Below, one piece after another: positions 18,947 through 28,119 of a stretch of 64,000 nucleotides of DNA. A program made the translations under genes and the position numbers. The DNA comes from CAYFPX01 sp964519895 (GTDB lineage Bacteria; Myxococcota_A; UBA796; CAJQPC01). The notes under the pieces were generated by a model, which saw only the letters and a list, made by a program, of their open reading frames with translations, was not told the DNA's origin and ran no database searches. The stretch lies in contig CAZFLE010000016.1 in NCBI GenBank assembly GCA_964519895.1, forward strand, positions 22,962 through 86,961, read 5' to 3'. Position 1 is the first letter of the stretch. Each line of letters begins with the position of its first letter.

Positions 18947-20437
18947 GTGTCGTCGGGCCAGCCGGAAGAATTCGGGAAGTACCACCTCCTCGAGAAGATC
19001 GCCACGGGCGGCATGGCCGAGGTCTGGCGGGCCCGCGCCTATGGCATGGCCGGCTTCGAGAAGATCCTGGTCATCAAGCGCATCCTGGACCACCTGGGCA
19101 AGGACAGCCAATTCGTCAAGCTGTTCATCGACGAGGCCCGCATCTCGGTCTCGCTGCTCCACGTGAACATCGTCCAGGTCTTCGAACTCGGCGAGGTCGA
19201 CGACGTCTACTACATGGCCATGGAGTACGTGCACGGCCTGGACCTGGCCCGGCTGGTGTCCCGGGCCGCGCGGCTGGGCAGCTACCCGATCCCAATCGCG
19301 TGCTTCATCTGCGCCGAGGTGCTCAAGGCCCTGCAGTTCGCCCACGACCGCCAGGACGACGACGGGCGACCGCTCAACATCGTGCACTGCGACATCTCGC
19401 CCCAGAACATCCTGGTCAGCTTCTCGGGCGAGGTGAAGATCACCGACTTCGGCATCTCCCGAGCGGCCTTCCAGGCCAAGGGCCAGCACGACGTCATCCG
19501 CGGCAAGTACGCCTACATGAGCCCGGAACAGGTCGAGGGTCGGCCGCTCACGGGCCGCAGCGACCTGTTCTCGCTGAGCATCGTGCTCTACGAGATGCTG
19601 ACCGGCCGACGCCTGTTCAAGGCCCGCAACCGCGAGGAGACCCTGGCCCGGGTGCGCCGGGCCGAGGTGCCCAGCGCACGCGGCTACCGGCCCGAGATCA
19701 GCGAAGACCTCGAGGACATCCTCTTGAAGGGCCTGGCCCGTCGGCCCGAGGACCGCTTCCGCAGCGCCCAGGAGATGCTGGAGACCCTGAGCAACCTGAT
19801 GGTGCGCGAGGGTCACCGGGTCAGCAACAGCGACCTGTCCGGCTTCATGAAACAGGTGCTCGAGGCCGCCAAGGACGCCCAGCGCAAGGCCGACGGCACC
19901 CCTCAGACCGTGAAGCCCAGCCGCAGCCTGCCCCCGTCGGCGGTGGTCGTGCTCGCCGGCGAAGCGTCCCCACCACCGCGCAGCATCGCCGCCCCCCGAG
20001 CCACCCTGTCGGCCCTGACCCTGGAGTGGGAGGGCATCATCGCCGAGTCCGGCGGCGAGGTCTGGGAGCGCGGCGAGGGCTCGATGCTCGTCATCTGGAT
20101 CGCCCGCGGCGGCCTCAAGGAGACCCTGAAGCGGGCGGTGCGCACCGCCGAGACACTCCAGGCCGTCACCACCCGCGCGGGCTTTCGGCTGTCCGCCGGC
20201 GTCGCCCCCGGGGTGGCCCGGCTGTCCCCGGACACCCGCCGCCCGGCCGAGGGCTGGGACCTGGCCGGCCCGTTCTACCTGGCTCGTTGGATGATGAACC
20301 TGTCCGCTCACCGCGGGCGAGTCCTGCTGACCGACGTCGCGGCCCGCCAGGTCGACCGCAGCGCCAACCTGTTGGGGCGCATCCCGATCCAGGGCAACCG
20401 CTACATCAACGTGCACGAGCTGGCCCGGGGCGTCTGA
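18947..20437 (+). CDS. Ser/Thr protein kinase with nucleotide-cyclase-like C-terminal domain
   Basis: The 496-residue protein has a Hanks-type kinase at about residues 12-290: glycine loop IATGGMAEVWRA, Lys44 in LVIKRI, catalytic loop HCDISPQN (Asp149, with Cys replacing the usual Arg of HRD), TDFGISR (Asp167) and AYMSPEQ. No membrane segment is visible. After a linker, residues 355-496 follow the strand order of a class III cyclase domain (GEVWERGEGSMLVIW, RLSAGVAPGVARL, RGRVLLTDVAARQV) but lack an obvious second catalytic Asp, so it is probably a regulatory remnant. GTG 18947 is preceded by AGGAAGGGG. Myxobacterial genomes carry many such kinases. Confidence 0.87.
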   Translation: MSSGQPEEFGKYHLLEKIATGGMAEVWRARAYGMAGFEKILVIKRILDHLGKDSQFVKLFIDEARISVSLLHVNIVQVFELGEVDDVYYMAMEYVHGLDLARLVSRAARLGSYPIPIACFICAEVLKALQFAHDRQDDDGRPLNIVHCDISPQNILVSFSGEVKITDFGISRAAFQAKGQHDVIRGKYAYMSPEQVEGRPLTGRSDLFSLSIVLYEMLTGRRLFKARNREETLARVRRAEVPSARGYRPEISEDLEDILLKGLARRPEDRFRSAQEMLETLSNLMVREGHRVSNSDLSGFMKQVLEAAKDAQRKADGTPQTVKPSRSLPPSAVVVLAGEASPPPRSIAAPRATLSALTLEWEGIIAESGGEVWERGEGSMLVIWIARGGLKETLKRAVRTAETLQAVTTRAGFRLSAGVAPGVARLSPDTRRPAEGWDLAGPFYLARWMMNLSAHRGRVLLTDVAARQVDRSANLLGRIPIQGNRYINVHELARGV

Positions 20438-20442
20438 CCGGC

Positions 20443-20598
20443 GGCCGGGTCACCGAAGTTGATCGGACGATGGCGACGCAATCGTCCGTCCTGCTGTTGT
20501 GACTGTGCTGATTCGTGGCTCGCGTCACGTCGAGGCACAGGCGCGGCGGCAGGGCGGGCGAGGGCGAGCCAGGGCCGGTCAACTTCGGTGATCCGGCC
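20443..20598. repeat. 156-bp segment bounded by long inverted repeats
   Basis: Bases 20443-20466 and 20575-20598 are inverted copies of each other over 24 bp with two mismatches (shared core TCACCGAAGTTGA). Just inside the left arm lies a second perfect hairpin, 20464-20471 with 20481-20488 (CGGACGAT / ATCGTCCG, 9-nt loop). The segment fills nearly all the space between the stop codons of two convergent genes. It has no coding capacity that I can support. It may be a MITE-like remnant or an unusually large bidirectional terminator; I see no flanking target-site duplication. Confidence 0.6.
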
Positions 20599-20608
20599 GA
20601 TGAGCCCG

Positions 20609-22441
20609 CTACTTGAGCGACACGCCCATCACCGCCAGCTCGCTCACGCTGCGCAGGGCGACCATCAGGGTGTCGGCGCTGGTCGCCAGGACGTCCACAT
20701 CGATGACGGGGTTGGTGAAGCCCGGGTCCAGGGGCACCTCTGTGAAGGCGCCGGACTTCGGCGTCCCGTAGACGAGCCAGGCCTCGCTGGCGGTGTCGAC
20801 CCCCACGGCCAGGACCGTCTGGTCGTAGAGGGCGACCTGGACTTTGCGCAGGGAGCCGCCCAGGGCGACGCTGGCATCGGTGGTGCCGCGCGACACCTCC
20901 AGGGTGCTGCCCGCCGAGGCAGCGAAGGCCCAGTCGCCGTCGACATAGGTGTGGTCCATGTCGTACCAGGCGTCTGTGCCGGACTCGATGGCCGCCAGGG
21001 TGCCGGACTCGGTGCCGTAGCGGTAGCCATAGGACAGCGCGTCGTCCTGGTCCGAGACCAGCACCTTGTCCGAGCCCACCCGGGCCGAGCAGGTCCCGCC
21101 GCCGCCGTCTTCGGTGTAGGCGTACACGCCGGCGCCGTCGAAGAGGTCCTGCATCGAGCCGAACAGGTACAGGACGAAGTCCTCGGCCTCGTTGCACATG
21201 ACCACGCCCAGGGTGCTGCCGTCGTACACCGCGTTCAGGTCATCCGGATCGGGGATGCCGCCGCCGATGGAGGTCGAGCCATAGGCCCCGGTGCTCAGAT
21301 CGGTGCCCAGGGCCAGGACGTAGCGCACGGGCAGATCGGCGATGACCGCGGCCTCCATGACCATGTCACCGTCGGCCACCAGGTCGTAGCCCGTGCCGAG
21401 CACGTAGCCGGGCAGGGTCCAACCGCTGGCGTCGATGAAGGCGCTCCAGGGCTCGGTCTCGTCGTAGAACCACCACGTGGCCCCCGGGGAGCCCGACGCC
21501 GTCGCGTCGGCCAGCAGGCCCAGCAGGATGCCGTCCGAGGACTCGGTCAGGCGAGGTCCTTGCAGCCCGGTGCTGGCGATCGTGAGGGCCGAGAAGGGCG
21601 ACGTGTCGCTGTCCCCGTCGCAGTCGCGGTCGGTGCCGTCGCCCAGGACCTCGACCGCGTCGGGGTTGATGGTGGGGTCGTCGTCGGCGCAGTCGTCGCC
21701 GGCGTGATCGGCCGAGGCGAACCCGTCCCGGTCCTGGTCGTAGTCATCGTCGCCGCCGCAGTCCGAGTCGACGCCGTCGTACCAGACCTCGTAGGCGTCC
21801 GGGTTGACGTCGGGATCCGTGTCGTCGCAGTCGGACCGGTAGTCGAAGCCGTCCAGGTCCTGGTCGATGTCGTTGCCGTCGCAGTCCTGGTCCACGCCGT
21901 CGTACCAGATCTCGACGGCGTCGGGGCCCCGCTCGGCATCGGTGTCGTCGCAGTCGTCGGCGAGGGGCGTGCCGTCGCCGTCCTGGTCGTCGTCGTTGCC
22001 GTCGCAGTTCTGGTCCACGCCGTCGTACCAGACCTCGGCCGCCGACGGGGACACGGTCTCGTCGAGATCGTCGCAGTCCGTGGCCAGGCCGTGGCCGTCC
22101 TGGTCCTGGTCGTCGTCGTAGCCGTCGCAGTCCTGGTCGATGCCGTCGTACCAGACCTCGACCGCGTCCGGGTTCACGAAGGCATCGGTGTCGTCGCAGT
22201 CCTGGCCAGCCGGGTAGCCGTCCCAGTCCTGGTCGTTGTCGTTGCCGTCGCAGTCCTGGTCGATGCCGTCGTACCAGATCTCGGCGGCCTCGGGGGACAG
22301 GGTCGGGTCGTAGTCGTTGCAGTCCTCTGTCCGGCAGATGCCGTCCAGGTCGCGATCGACACACTCGTCGCTGTCGCTGCCGCTGGGGCCGCAAGCCGCG
22401 AGGAGGACCGCCAAGGCGCACAGGCCACGGGTGCGGGTCAC
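20609..22441 (-). CDS. Lipoprotein with MopE-type putative metal-binding repeats
   Basis: The 610-residue protein starts MTRTRGLCALAVLLAAC with lipobox LAAC (Cys17). Residues 29-279 are six repeats of about 41 residues built on DCDDxDxxxxPxAxExWYDGxDQDCDG followed by DxDQDxDG, the putative metal-binding MopE motif seen in Methylococcus MopE and many deltaproteobacterial surface proteins. The repeats carry paired Cys residues and dense Asp clusters. Residues 284-610 lack known motifs and look beta-rich, possibly a propeller. The GTG start is preceded by GAGGAG about 6 bases upstream. Surface display and calcium binding are inferred from the family. Confidence 0.82.
   Translation of the reverse strand: MTRTRGLCALAVLLAACGPSGSDSDECVDRDLDGICRTEDCNDYDPTLSPEAAEIWYDGIDQDCDGNDNDQDWDGYPAGQDCDDTDAFVNPDAVEVWYDGIDQDCDGYDDDQDQDGHGLATDCDDLDETVSPSAAEVWYDGVDQNCDGNDDDQDGDGTPLADDCDDTDAERGPDAVEIWYDGVDQDCDGNDIDQDLDGFDYRSDCDDTDPDVNPDAYEVWYDGVDSDCGGDDDYDQDRDGFASADHAGDDCADDDPTINPDAVEVLGDGTDRDCDGDSDTSPFSALTIASTGLQGPRLTESSDGILLGLLADATASGSPGATWWFYDETEPWSAFIDASGWTLPGYVLGTGYDLVADGDMVMEAAVIADLPVRYVLALGTDLSTGAYGSTSIGGGIPDPDDLNAVYDGSTLGVVMCNEAEDFVLYLFGSMQDLFDGAGVYAYTEDGGGGTCSARVGSDKVLVSDQDDALSYGYRYGTESGTLAAIESGTDAWYDMDHTYVDGDWAFAASAGSTLEVSRGTTDASVALGGSLRKVQVALYDQTVLAVGVDTASEAWLVYGTPKSGAFTEVPLDPGFTNPVIDVDVLATSADTLMVALRSVSELAVMGVSLK
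21605..22357 (-). repeat. Six ~123-bp coding repeats (MopE motif)
   Basis: The repeats encode residues 29-279 of the lipoprotein; the WYDG element recurs at residues 56, 97, 138, 179 and 220, a constant 41-residue period, with a divergent sixth copy. The regular spacing implies growth by tandem duplication. Confidence 0.75.
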
Positions 22442-22565
22442 GACAAGCTCCTCGGTGCGAACAAAAGCTACCCCCGGATCCCGGCGGTCTCAAGCGCCTC
22501 GCGTCAGGAGCCGGTCAGACCCTGGAGTGACCGGATACGGGAGGAACAGCCGGGAGCCTGAGCCG

Positions 22566-25500
22566 TTGGCCTTCGTCCACCTCCACGTCCACAGCCAGTT
22601 CTCGCTGCTCGACGGCGCCATCCCGATCAAGAAGCTGGCCCCCGCGGCGGCGGCGCTGGGCCAGTCCGCGGTCGCGCTGACCGATCACTGCAACCTGTAC
22701 GGGGCGGTCACCTTCCACCAGTCCTGCAAGGCGGCCGGCGTGCACCCGGTGATCGGTGCGGGCCTCTGGGTCCAGCCCGAAGGGGTGGACTACCGGGATC
22801 CGCGTCGGGCTCACGGCGGCTACCACCTGGTCTGCCTGGTCGAGGATCAGCGCGGCTACCAGAACCTCTGCCGGCTGATCACCGACGCCATCTTCGACGG
22901 CATGTACTACAAGCCGCGGGTCGATCTGGAACAGCTCCAGGCCCACAAGGACGGGCTGATCTTCCTGACCAGCGGCCTGCGGGGGCCGATCCGCTCGGCC
23001 ATCCTCCACGGCCACCCAGAGGACGCCCGGGCCCAGGTCCAGGCCCTGGGGGAGCGGCTGGGCGCCGACAGGCTCTTCCTGGAGCTCCAGGACACCGGTC
23101 TCGCAGACGAGGCCGCCCTGAATCGGGCGACCCGTCAGCTCGGCCAGGACCTGGGCGTGCCCACGGTGGTCACCAACAACGTGCACTACCTCGCGGACTC
23201 GGACGCCCCCAGCCTGGAGCTGCTCCAGTGCATCGGGCTGGGCACCAGCCTGAACCACGCCGATCGGCGACGCCCCAACACCGACCAGCTCTACCTGAAG
23301 AGCGAAGCCGAGATGCGGGAGCTGTTCCCCGACGACGGCGACGCGCTCGATCGCACGGCGACTCTGGCCGAGCGCTGCGACTTCCACTTCACCTACGGCA
23401 CCTACTTCTTCCCAGCCAGCACCCCCCCAGACACCCAGGACGACGCCGACACCGACGCCAACTGGGCCTTCTTCTTCGAGGCCTTTCCGCCCCCGCGGGA
23501 CTTCGGGTTCGCCGAGCACCTGGACCAGGGCACCGTGCCTCCGCGCCCGCCGGGGGCCGGGAGCCTGGACGGGTACTTCGAGTGGTACTGCCGCAAGGGG
23601 CTGGCGCTCCGACTGGCCAAGGTCGCCGACCCGGACCTGGCCGCCTACGAGGCCCGCCTGGTCGAGGAATTCCAGATCATCGAGTCGATGGGCTTTCCGG
23701 CCTACTTCCTGATCGTGGCGGAGTTCATCAACTGGGCCAAGGACCAGGACATCCCGGTGGGCCCGGGCCGCGGCTCGGCCGCTGGTTCGCTGGCGGCCTG
23801 GTCCATGCGCATCACGGACATCGATCCCCTGCGCTTCGACCTTTTGTTCGAGCGGTTCCTGAACCCCGAGCGCATCTCCATGCCCGACGTGGACGTGGAC
23901 TTCTGCCAGGATCGTCGGGAAGAGGTGATCGAGCACACGCGGATCAAGTACGGGCGCGAGTACGTGGCCCAGATCATCACCTATGGCAAGCTCCAGGCCA
24001 AGGCCGCGGTCCGGGACGTGGCGCGGGTCTGCGACCTGAACTTCAACGAAGCAGACCGCATCGCCAAGCTGATCCCCGACGAGCTGGGCATCAGCCTGGA
24101 GCGGGCCGAACAAGAGGAGAACCTGGGGAACCTGCGCGACGCCGACCCCAAGGTGCGCCGGATCCTGGGCCTGGCCCGCAGCGTCGAGGGCCTGACCCGC
24201 CAGACCGGCGTGCACGCCGCGGGGGTGGTCGTCGCCGATCGGCCGCTGGTGCAGCTCTGCCCCCTCTACCGGGACGGTCCCGAGGGTGGGCCGGTCGTGC
24301 AGTACGACATGAAGTCCGCCGAGGAGATCGGACTCATCAAGTTCGACTTCCTGGGGCTCAAGACCCTGGACCAGATCCGCGACGCCGTGGCGATGATCGC
24401 CCGCAACACCGGCGAGCACATCGACATCGGGGCCGTAGACGAGGCCGACGGCCCCACCTATGAGCTCCTCAGGGCGGGGGACGCTCTGGGGGTGTTCCAG
24501 GTCGAGTCGTCGGGCATGCGCGAGCTGCTCCAGAAGCTCAAGCCCAGCAACCTGGAGGACCTGGTCGCGCTGGTCGCGCTGTACCGACCCGGCCCCCTCA
24601 ACGCGGGCATGGTCGACGACTTCATCGACTGCAAGCACGGCCGCAAGGCGGTCGTGTACCCGCTGCCCGAGCTCGAGCCGATCCTGAAGAACACCTATGG
24701 CGTGGTGGTCTACCAGGAGCAGGTCATGCAGATCGCCCAGGTCCTGGCCAGCTACTCCCTGGGCGAGGCCGACCTGCTGCGCCGGGCGATGGGCAAGAAG
24801 AAGGCCGAGGAGATGGAGAAGCAGAAGGCCCGCTTCCTCGAGGGCGCCCAGGCCAACCAGCACGACCCAGCCAAGGCCGAGGCCATCTTCGATCTGCTCG
24901 CCCAGTTCGCGGCGTACGGCTTCAACAAGAGCCACTCCGCGGCCTACGGCTACGTGAGCTACCAGACCGCCTGGCTCAAGGCCAACCACCGCGCCGAGTA
25001 CATGGCGGCGCTGATGACCATCGAGTCCAACAACACGGACAAGGTGCTGGTCTACATCGGGGACTGTCGGCGGGCGGGTCTGGACGTGCGGCCCCCGGAC
25101 CTGAACGAGTCCGTCAAGGGCTTCGACGTGCCGGCGTCGGACCGCGGCGTCATCCGCTTCGGCCTGGGGGCGGTCAAGAACGTGGGCTCGGGGGCGGTCG
25201 ACGCCATCCTCGAGGCCCGTGCAGACGCCTCGGGCCGCTTCCGGGACCTGATGGACTGCCTGGAGCGCTTGGACTACGGGCGGGTCAACAAGCGGGTGCT
25301 GGAGAACCTGGTGCGGTGCGGGGCCTTCGACTGGACCGGTCATCCCCGCGCTGCGCTGCTGGGCTCCCTCGAGGGGGCCCTGTCTGTGGCCCAGTCCAAC
25401 CAACGCAGCAAGGCCGCCGGCCAGGTCAGCCTGTTCGGCGCCCTGAGTGGCGGTGGCGCCCAGGTCGCGGGCTTTCGCGTCCCCGACGTGCCCGAGTGGC

Positions 25501-26138
25501 CCCTGGCCCGCAAGCTCGCCCAGGAACGCGAGGCGGTGGGCTTCTACCTGACTGGCCATCCCATCACCGCCTGGCGCAACGAGGTCAAGCGCTTCGCCAC
25601 CTGCCCCCTGGACGGCCTGGGCCGCCGGGAAGCCGGCACCGACGTCTCGGTGGCCGGGGTGCCCAGCGCCATCCGGGTGGTCCGGACCCGCCGCGGCGAC
25701 AAGATGGCCTTTGTGGCCCTCGAGGACGACACGACGGTCGTCGAGTGCGTGTTCTTCTCCGACCCCTGGGCCACGAGCCGCCGGGCCCTGGAGTCCGATC
25801 AGCCGATCCTGGTGCGCGGCAAGCTGGAGAAGACCGCCGACGGCGCCAAGATCCTGGCCGAGTCGGTCGAGCTGCTCAGCGAGCTGCGAGAGCGGGCCAC
25901 CCGGGAGATCCACATCGACCTGAGCTTGGAAGAGCTGGACTCCGGCAGGATCCAGGCACTCCAGGCGCTCCTGGGCACGGTCCGGGGCTCCTGCACCACC
26001 AGCCTGCACGTGACCTGGCCGGCTCGCTCCGAAGTCGTGCTGCGGCTGCCGTCCAGCTACTCCGCTGCCCCGGATGATCGGCTGGTCGATGGCCTGAGCA
26101 CCATCTTCCGGCGCAACGACATGGTGCGCTTCCAGTGA
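22566..26138 (+). CDS. dnaE: DNA polymerase III subunit alpha
   Basis: This is the replicative polymerase catalytic subunit, 1190 residues, the usual DnaE1 size. The PHP domain opens with VHLHVHSQFSLLDGA, the palm carries the catalytic PDVDVDF near residue 440, and GPGRGSAAGSL and YQEQVMQIAQ are typical. A helix-hairpin-helix region and an OB-fold (RVVRTRRGDKMAFVALED) follow near residues 860-1070. I choose TTG 22566, preceded by GGGAG at 9 bases and placed just before the PHP domain; an in-frame GTG at 22527 is an alternative. The stop overlaps the next start (GTGA), so downstream genes are probably co-expressed. Confidence 0.95.
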   Translation: MAFVHLHVHSQFSLLDGAIPIKKLAPAAAALGQSAVALTDHCNLYGAVTFHQSCKAAGVHPVIGAGLWVQPEGVDYRDPRRAHGGYHLVCLVEDQRGYQNLCRLITDAIFDGMYYKPRVDLEQLQAHKDGLIFLTSGLRGPIRSAILHGHPEDARAQVQALGERLGADRLFLELQDTGLADEAALNRATRQLGQDLGVPTVVTNNVHYLADSDAPSLELLQCIGLGTSLNHADRRRPNTDQLYLKSEAEMRELFPDDGDALDRTATLAERCDFHFTYGTYFFPASTPPDTQDDADTDANWAFFFEAFPPPRDFGFAEHLDQGTVPPRPPGAGSLDGYFEWYCRKGLALRLAKVADPDLAAYEARLVEEFQIIESMGFPAYFLIVAEFINWAKDQDIPVGPGRGSAAGSLAAWSMRITDIDPLRFDLLFERFLNPERISMPDVDVDFCQDRREEVIEHTRIKYGREYVAQIITYGKLQAKAAVRDVARVCDLNFNEADRIAKLIPDELGISLERAEQEENLGNLRDADPKVRRILGLARSVEGLTRQTGVHAAGVVVADRPLVQLCPLYRDGPEGGPVVQYDMKSAEEIGLIKFDFLGLKTLDQIRDAVAMIARNTGEHIDIGAVDEADGPTYELLRAGDALGVFQVESSGMRELLQKLKPSNLEDLVALVALYRPGPLNAGMVDDFIDCKHGRKAVVYPLPELEPILKNTYGVVVYQEQVMQIAQVLASYSLGEADLLRRAMGKKKAEEMEKQKARFLEGAQANQHDPAKAEAIFDLLAQFAAYGFNKSHSAAYGYVSYQTAWLKANHRAEYMAALMTIESNNTDKVLVYIGDCRRAGLDVRPPDLNESVKGFDVPASDRGVIRFGLGAVKNVGSGAVDAILEARADASGRFRDLMDCLERLDYGRVNKRVLENLVRCGAFDWTGHPRAALLGSLEGALSVAQSNQRSKAAGQVSLFGALSGGGAQVAGFRVPDVPEWPLARKLAQEREAVGFYLTGHPITAWRNEVKRFATCPLDGLGRREAGTDVSVAGVPSAIRVVRTRRGDKMAFVALEDDTTVVECVFFSDPWATSRRALESDQPILVRGKLEKTADGAKILAESVELLSELRERATREIHIDLSLEELDSGRIQALQALLGTVRGSCTTSLHVTWPARSEVVLRLPSSYSAAPDDRLVDGLSTIFRRNDMVRFQ

Positions 26139-26890
26139 CGCCCCTGCTCTTGACCCTGTGGGCAACCAGCCTGGCCGATCCGCTCGTGGTAACGGTCGAG
26201 GGGGGGCGCGTGGACTGGGGCCGGGGCGTGTTGTGCGCTCGCGCGGCCAGCAGTGGCGGCAGCGGCCTGTTGACGTCGCCCCGAACCCTGGAACAGGAGG
26301 CCTGGCTGCGGCTCGAGAGCCAGCTGCACGACCAGGCGGCCTTGGTCAGGGTGAGCTCGGACCTGCTGGCCGGGGACCTGATGGCGGGCGAGGACCCCCT
26401 CGCCCTGCGCCTGAGCGAAGGCCTGCAGACCTGGCGGGTCACCACGACCCGCTATCGGCGGAGCGGCCAGGTCGAGCTCGAAGCCGAGCTGGTCCTGCGG
26501 GACTGGCTGCGCCCAGCGCTGAGCGGCTGGGTCTCGGCCGACCGCCCCAGGCGCCAGGAGCAGGGACCGACGGGCCTGGTGGTCGACGCACGGGGCCTGG
26601 CCGTGACCCCTGCGCTCGTCCCCCGGCTGCTGGCCCCGGACCAGTCGGTGTTGTTCGGGCCGGGGCACCTGGTGCTGGGGCAGCTCTCCACCCACCCGCC
26701 GGTGGTGTGGGTCACCGATCCGGCAGACGCCCTGGCCACCAGCCACGCGGGTACAGCCCCGGTCTTCGTGGGGATCGGGGCCGTGGTCCAGGGCTCGGAC
26801 CTGGTGCTGGAACCCGCGCAGCTCGCCCCCCGAGACGATCTGGACGCCGCGCTGTCCCGCGGACGCGTGGTCGTGGTGGTGGACCCGTGA
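26135..26890 (+). CDS. Exported protein of unknown function
   Basis: The 251-residue protein has a short hydrophobic N-terminus, MTPLLLTLWATSLADP, that reads as a cleavable signal without positive charges. The middle, QEQGPTGLVVDARGLAVTPALVPRLL by sense (TGLVVDARG being the clearest element), resembles a segment found in bacterial FlgT/LPP20-like exported proteins, from memory only. The C-terminus ends in a run of valines (VVVVVDP). GTG 26135 overlaps the dnaE stop by 4 bp, and its own stop overlaps the next gene by 4 bp, so the three genes form a coupled unit. Function unknown. Confidence 0.6.
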   Translation: MTPLLLTLWATSLADPLVVTVEGGRVDWGRGVLCARAASSGGSGLLTSPRTLEQEAWLRLESQLHDQAALVRVSSDLLAGDLMAGEDPLALRLSEGLQTWRVTTTRYRRSGQVELEAELVLRDWLRPALSGWVSADRPRRQEQGPTGLVVDARGLAVTPALVPRLLAPDQSVLFGPGHLVLGQLSTHPPVVWVTDPADALATSHAGTAPVFVGIGAVVQGSDLVLEPAQLAPRDDLDAALSRGRVVVVVDP

Positions 26891-28119
26891 TCCGGCGCCC
26901 GCGCACCTCCAGCTCGGCGGCCCCGAGGCCTCTGTCCAGGCTGTCGGCCCGTGCCCAGCCCCCGGTGCTGGACCCAGCCGCTCGGCGCCGCTGGATGCTG
27001 ATGTGGGTGCTGTTGATCGGGCTGGCGCTGTACCTGCTTCGCAGCGTCTTTGCCGTGCTGTTCGCGTCCGTGGCCATCGCTTGGCTCTTCGATCCCTTGA
27101 TCGACCGCTACGAGCGGGGTGGACACAAGCGGGAGACCGGCATCGGCTTCCTGTTCTTCGTGCTGGCCTTCGGATCCCTGGCTGCGGTGTTGGTGCTCAG
27201 CCAGGCCGTGGCTGGCGAGTTCCACGACCTCTCGGCGAACCTGGTGAAGTACACCGACGGCCTGCGCGAAGGCCTGGTCTCGGCCGAGGCCTGGGTGGCG
27301 ACGAACCTGGGCCTCGAAGGGGCGCTCGACACCGACGCGATCTTCTCGGCTCTGCGGGACCAGCTGACGGGACAGGTCGATCCGGCCGCGTCGGACGCGG
27401 CGGGCCCCATCGCAGACGACCAGTCCATCGAGGACGCGGTCAAGTCCGCGGTGCCGACGGTCGGCAAGCTGGTCGGACAGGGGCTCAAGGGTGTGCTGGC
27501 CGGCGGCCTGGGCATCGTGGTGACCCTGCTGAATCTCCTGCTGGTGCCCGTGTTCACCTTCTACCTGCTGCGGGACTGGGACCGGGCCATCGCGGGCGTC
27601 GACGCGCTGATCCCGGGACCCCAGAAGCCCCTGGTCCGACGACTGGCCACGGAGATCGACAGCCGGCTCCAGGCCTTCGTGAGGGGTCAGCTGACGGTCT
27701 GCCTGGTGCTCGGAGTGCTGTACTCCATCGGGCTGCTGGTGATCGGCATCGATCTGGCGATCGCCGTGGGCATGGTCTCGGGCCTCTTGTTCATCGTGCC
27801 CTACCTGGGCACGGCGGTCGGCATCGTCGTGGCCAGCGCTCTGGCGGTGCTCGCCTATGGCCTGGACTGGCACGTCGTGGGTGTGCTGGGCGTCTACGGT
27901 GGGGTGCAGCTTGTGGAAGGCATGGTGCTGACCCCGGGCATCGTGGGCGACAAGGTCGGCCTGCATCCGCTGGTCGTGATGATCGCCTTGCTCGTGGGCG
28001 GCAACCTGTTCGGCATCGCGGGCATGCTCCTGGCCATTCCGGTCACCGCCGCGGCCCAGGTGCTCCTGCGGGAGTGGATCGTCGCCTACCGGGCGTCCGA
28101 CGCCTTCCCGGATGACTGA
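26887..28119 (+). CDS. AI-2E family (PerM-like) permease
   Basis: A 410-residue inner-membrane protein has about eight hydrophobic segments, the first at WMLMWVLLIGLALYLLRSVF and the last two at LHPLVVMIALLVGGNLFGIAGML. The family signature GLKGVLAGGLGIVVTLLNLLLVPVFTFYLLRDWD is partly visible as the motif VPVFTFYLLRDW, and PYLGTAVGIV and GDKVGLHPL are also typical. Members are annotated as AI-2 exporters, permeases or Na+/H+ antiporters, and the real substrate here cannot be told. An Asp-rich insertion around residues 160-180 is cytoplasmic or periplasmic. GTG 26887 overlaps the preceding stop; lipB overlaps its end by 8 bp. Confidence 0.86.
   Translation: MIRRPRTSSSAAPRPLSRLSARAQPPVLDPAARRRWMLMWVLLIGLALYLLRSVFAVLFASVAIAWLFDPLIDRYERGGHKRETGIGFLFFVLAFGSLAAVLVLSQAVAGEFHDLSANLVKYTDGLREGLVSAEAWVATNLGLEGALDTDAIFSALRDQLTGQVDPAASDAAGPIADDQSIEDAVKSAVPTVGKLVGQGLKGVLAGGLGIVVTLLNLLLVPVFTFYLLRDWDRAIAGVDALIPGPQKPLVRRLATEIDSRLQAFVRGQLTVCLVLGVLYSIGLLVIGIDLAIAVGMVSGLLFIVPYLGTAVGIVVASALAVLAYGLDWHVVGVLGVYGGVQLVEGMVLTPGIVGDKVGLHPLVVMIALLVGGNLFGIAGMLLAIPVTAAAQVLLREWIVAYRASDAFPDD

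Noticed and set aside
20459..22561. 700-residue plus-strand open frame opposite the MopE lipoprotein
   Set aside because: It is the Val-rich antisense of Asp-rich repeats (VVVAVAVLV), and the minus-strand protein has a lipobox and known repeats.
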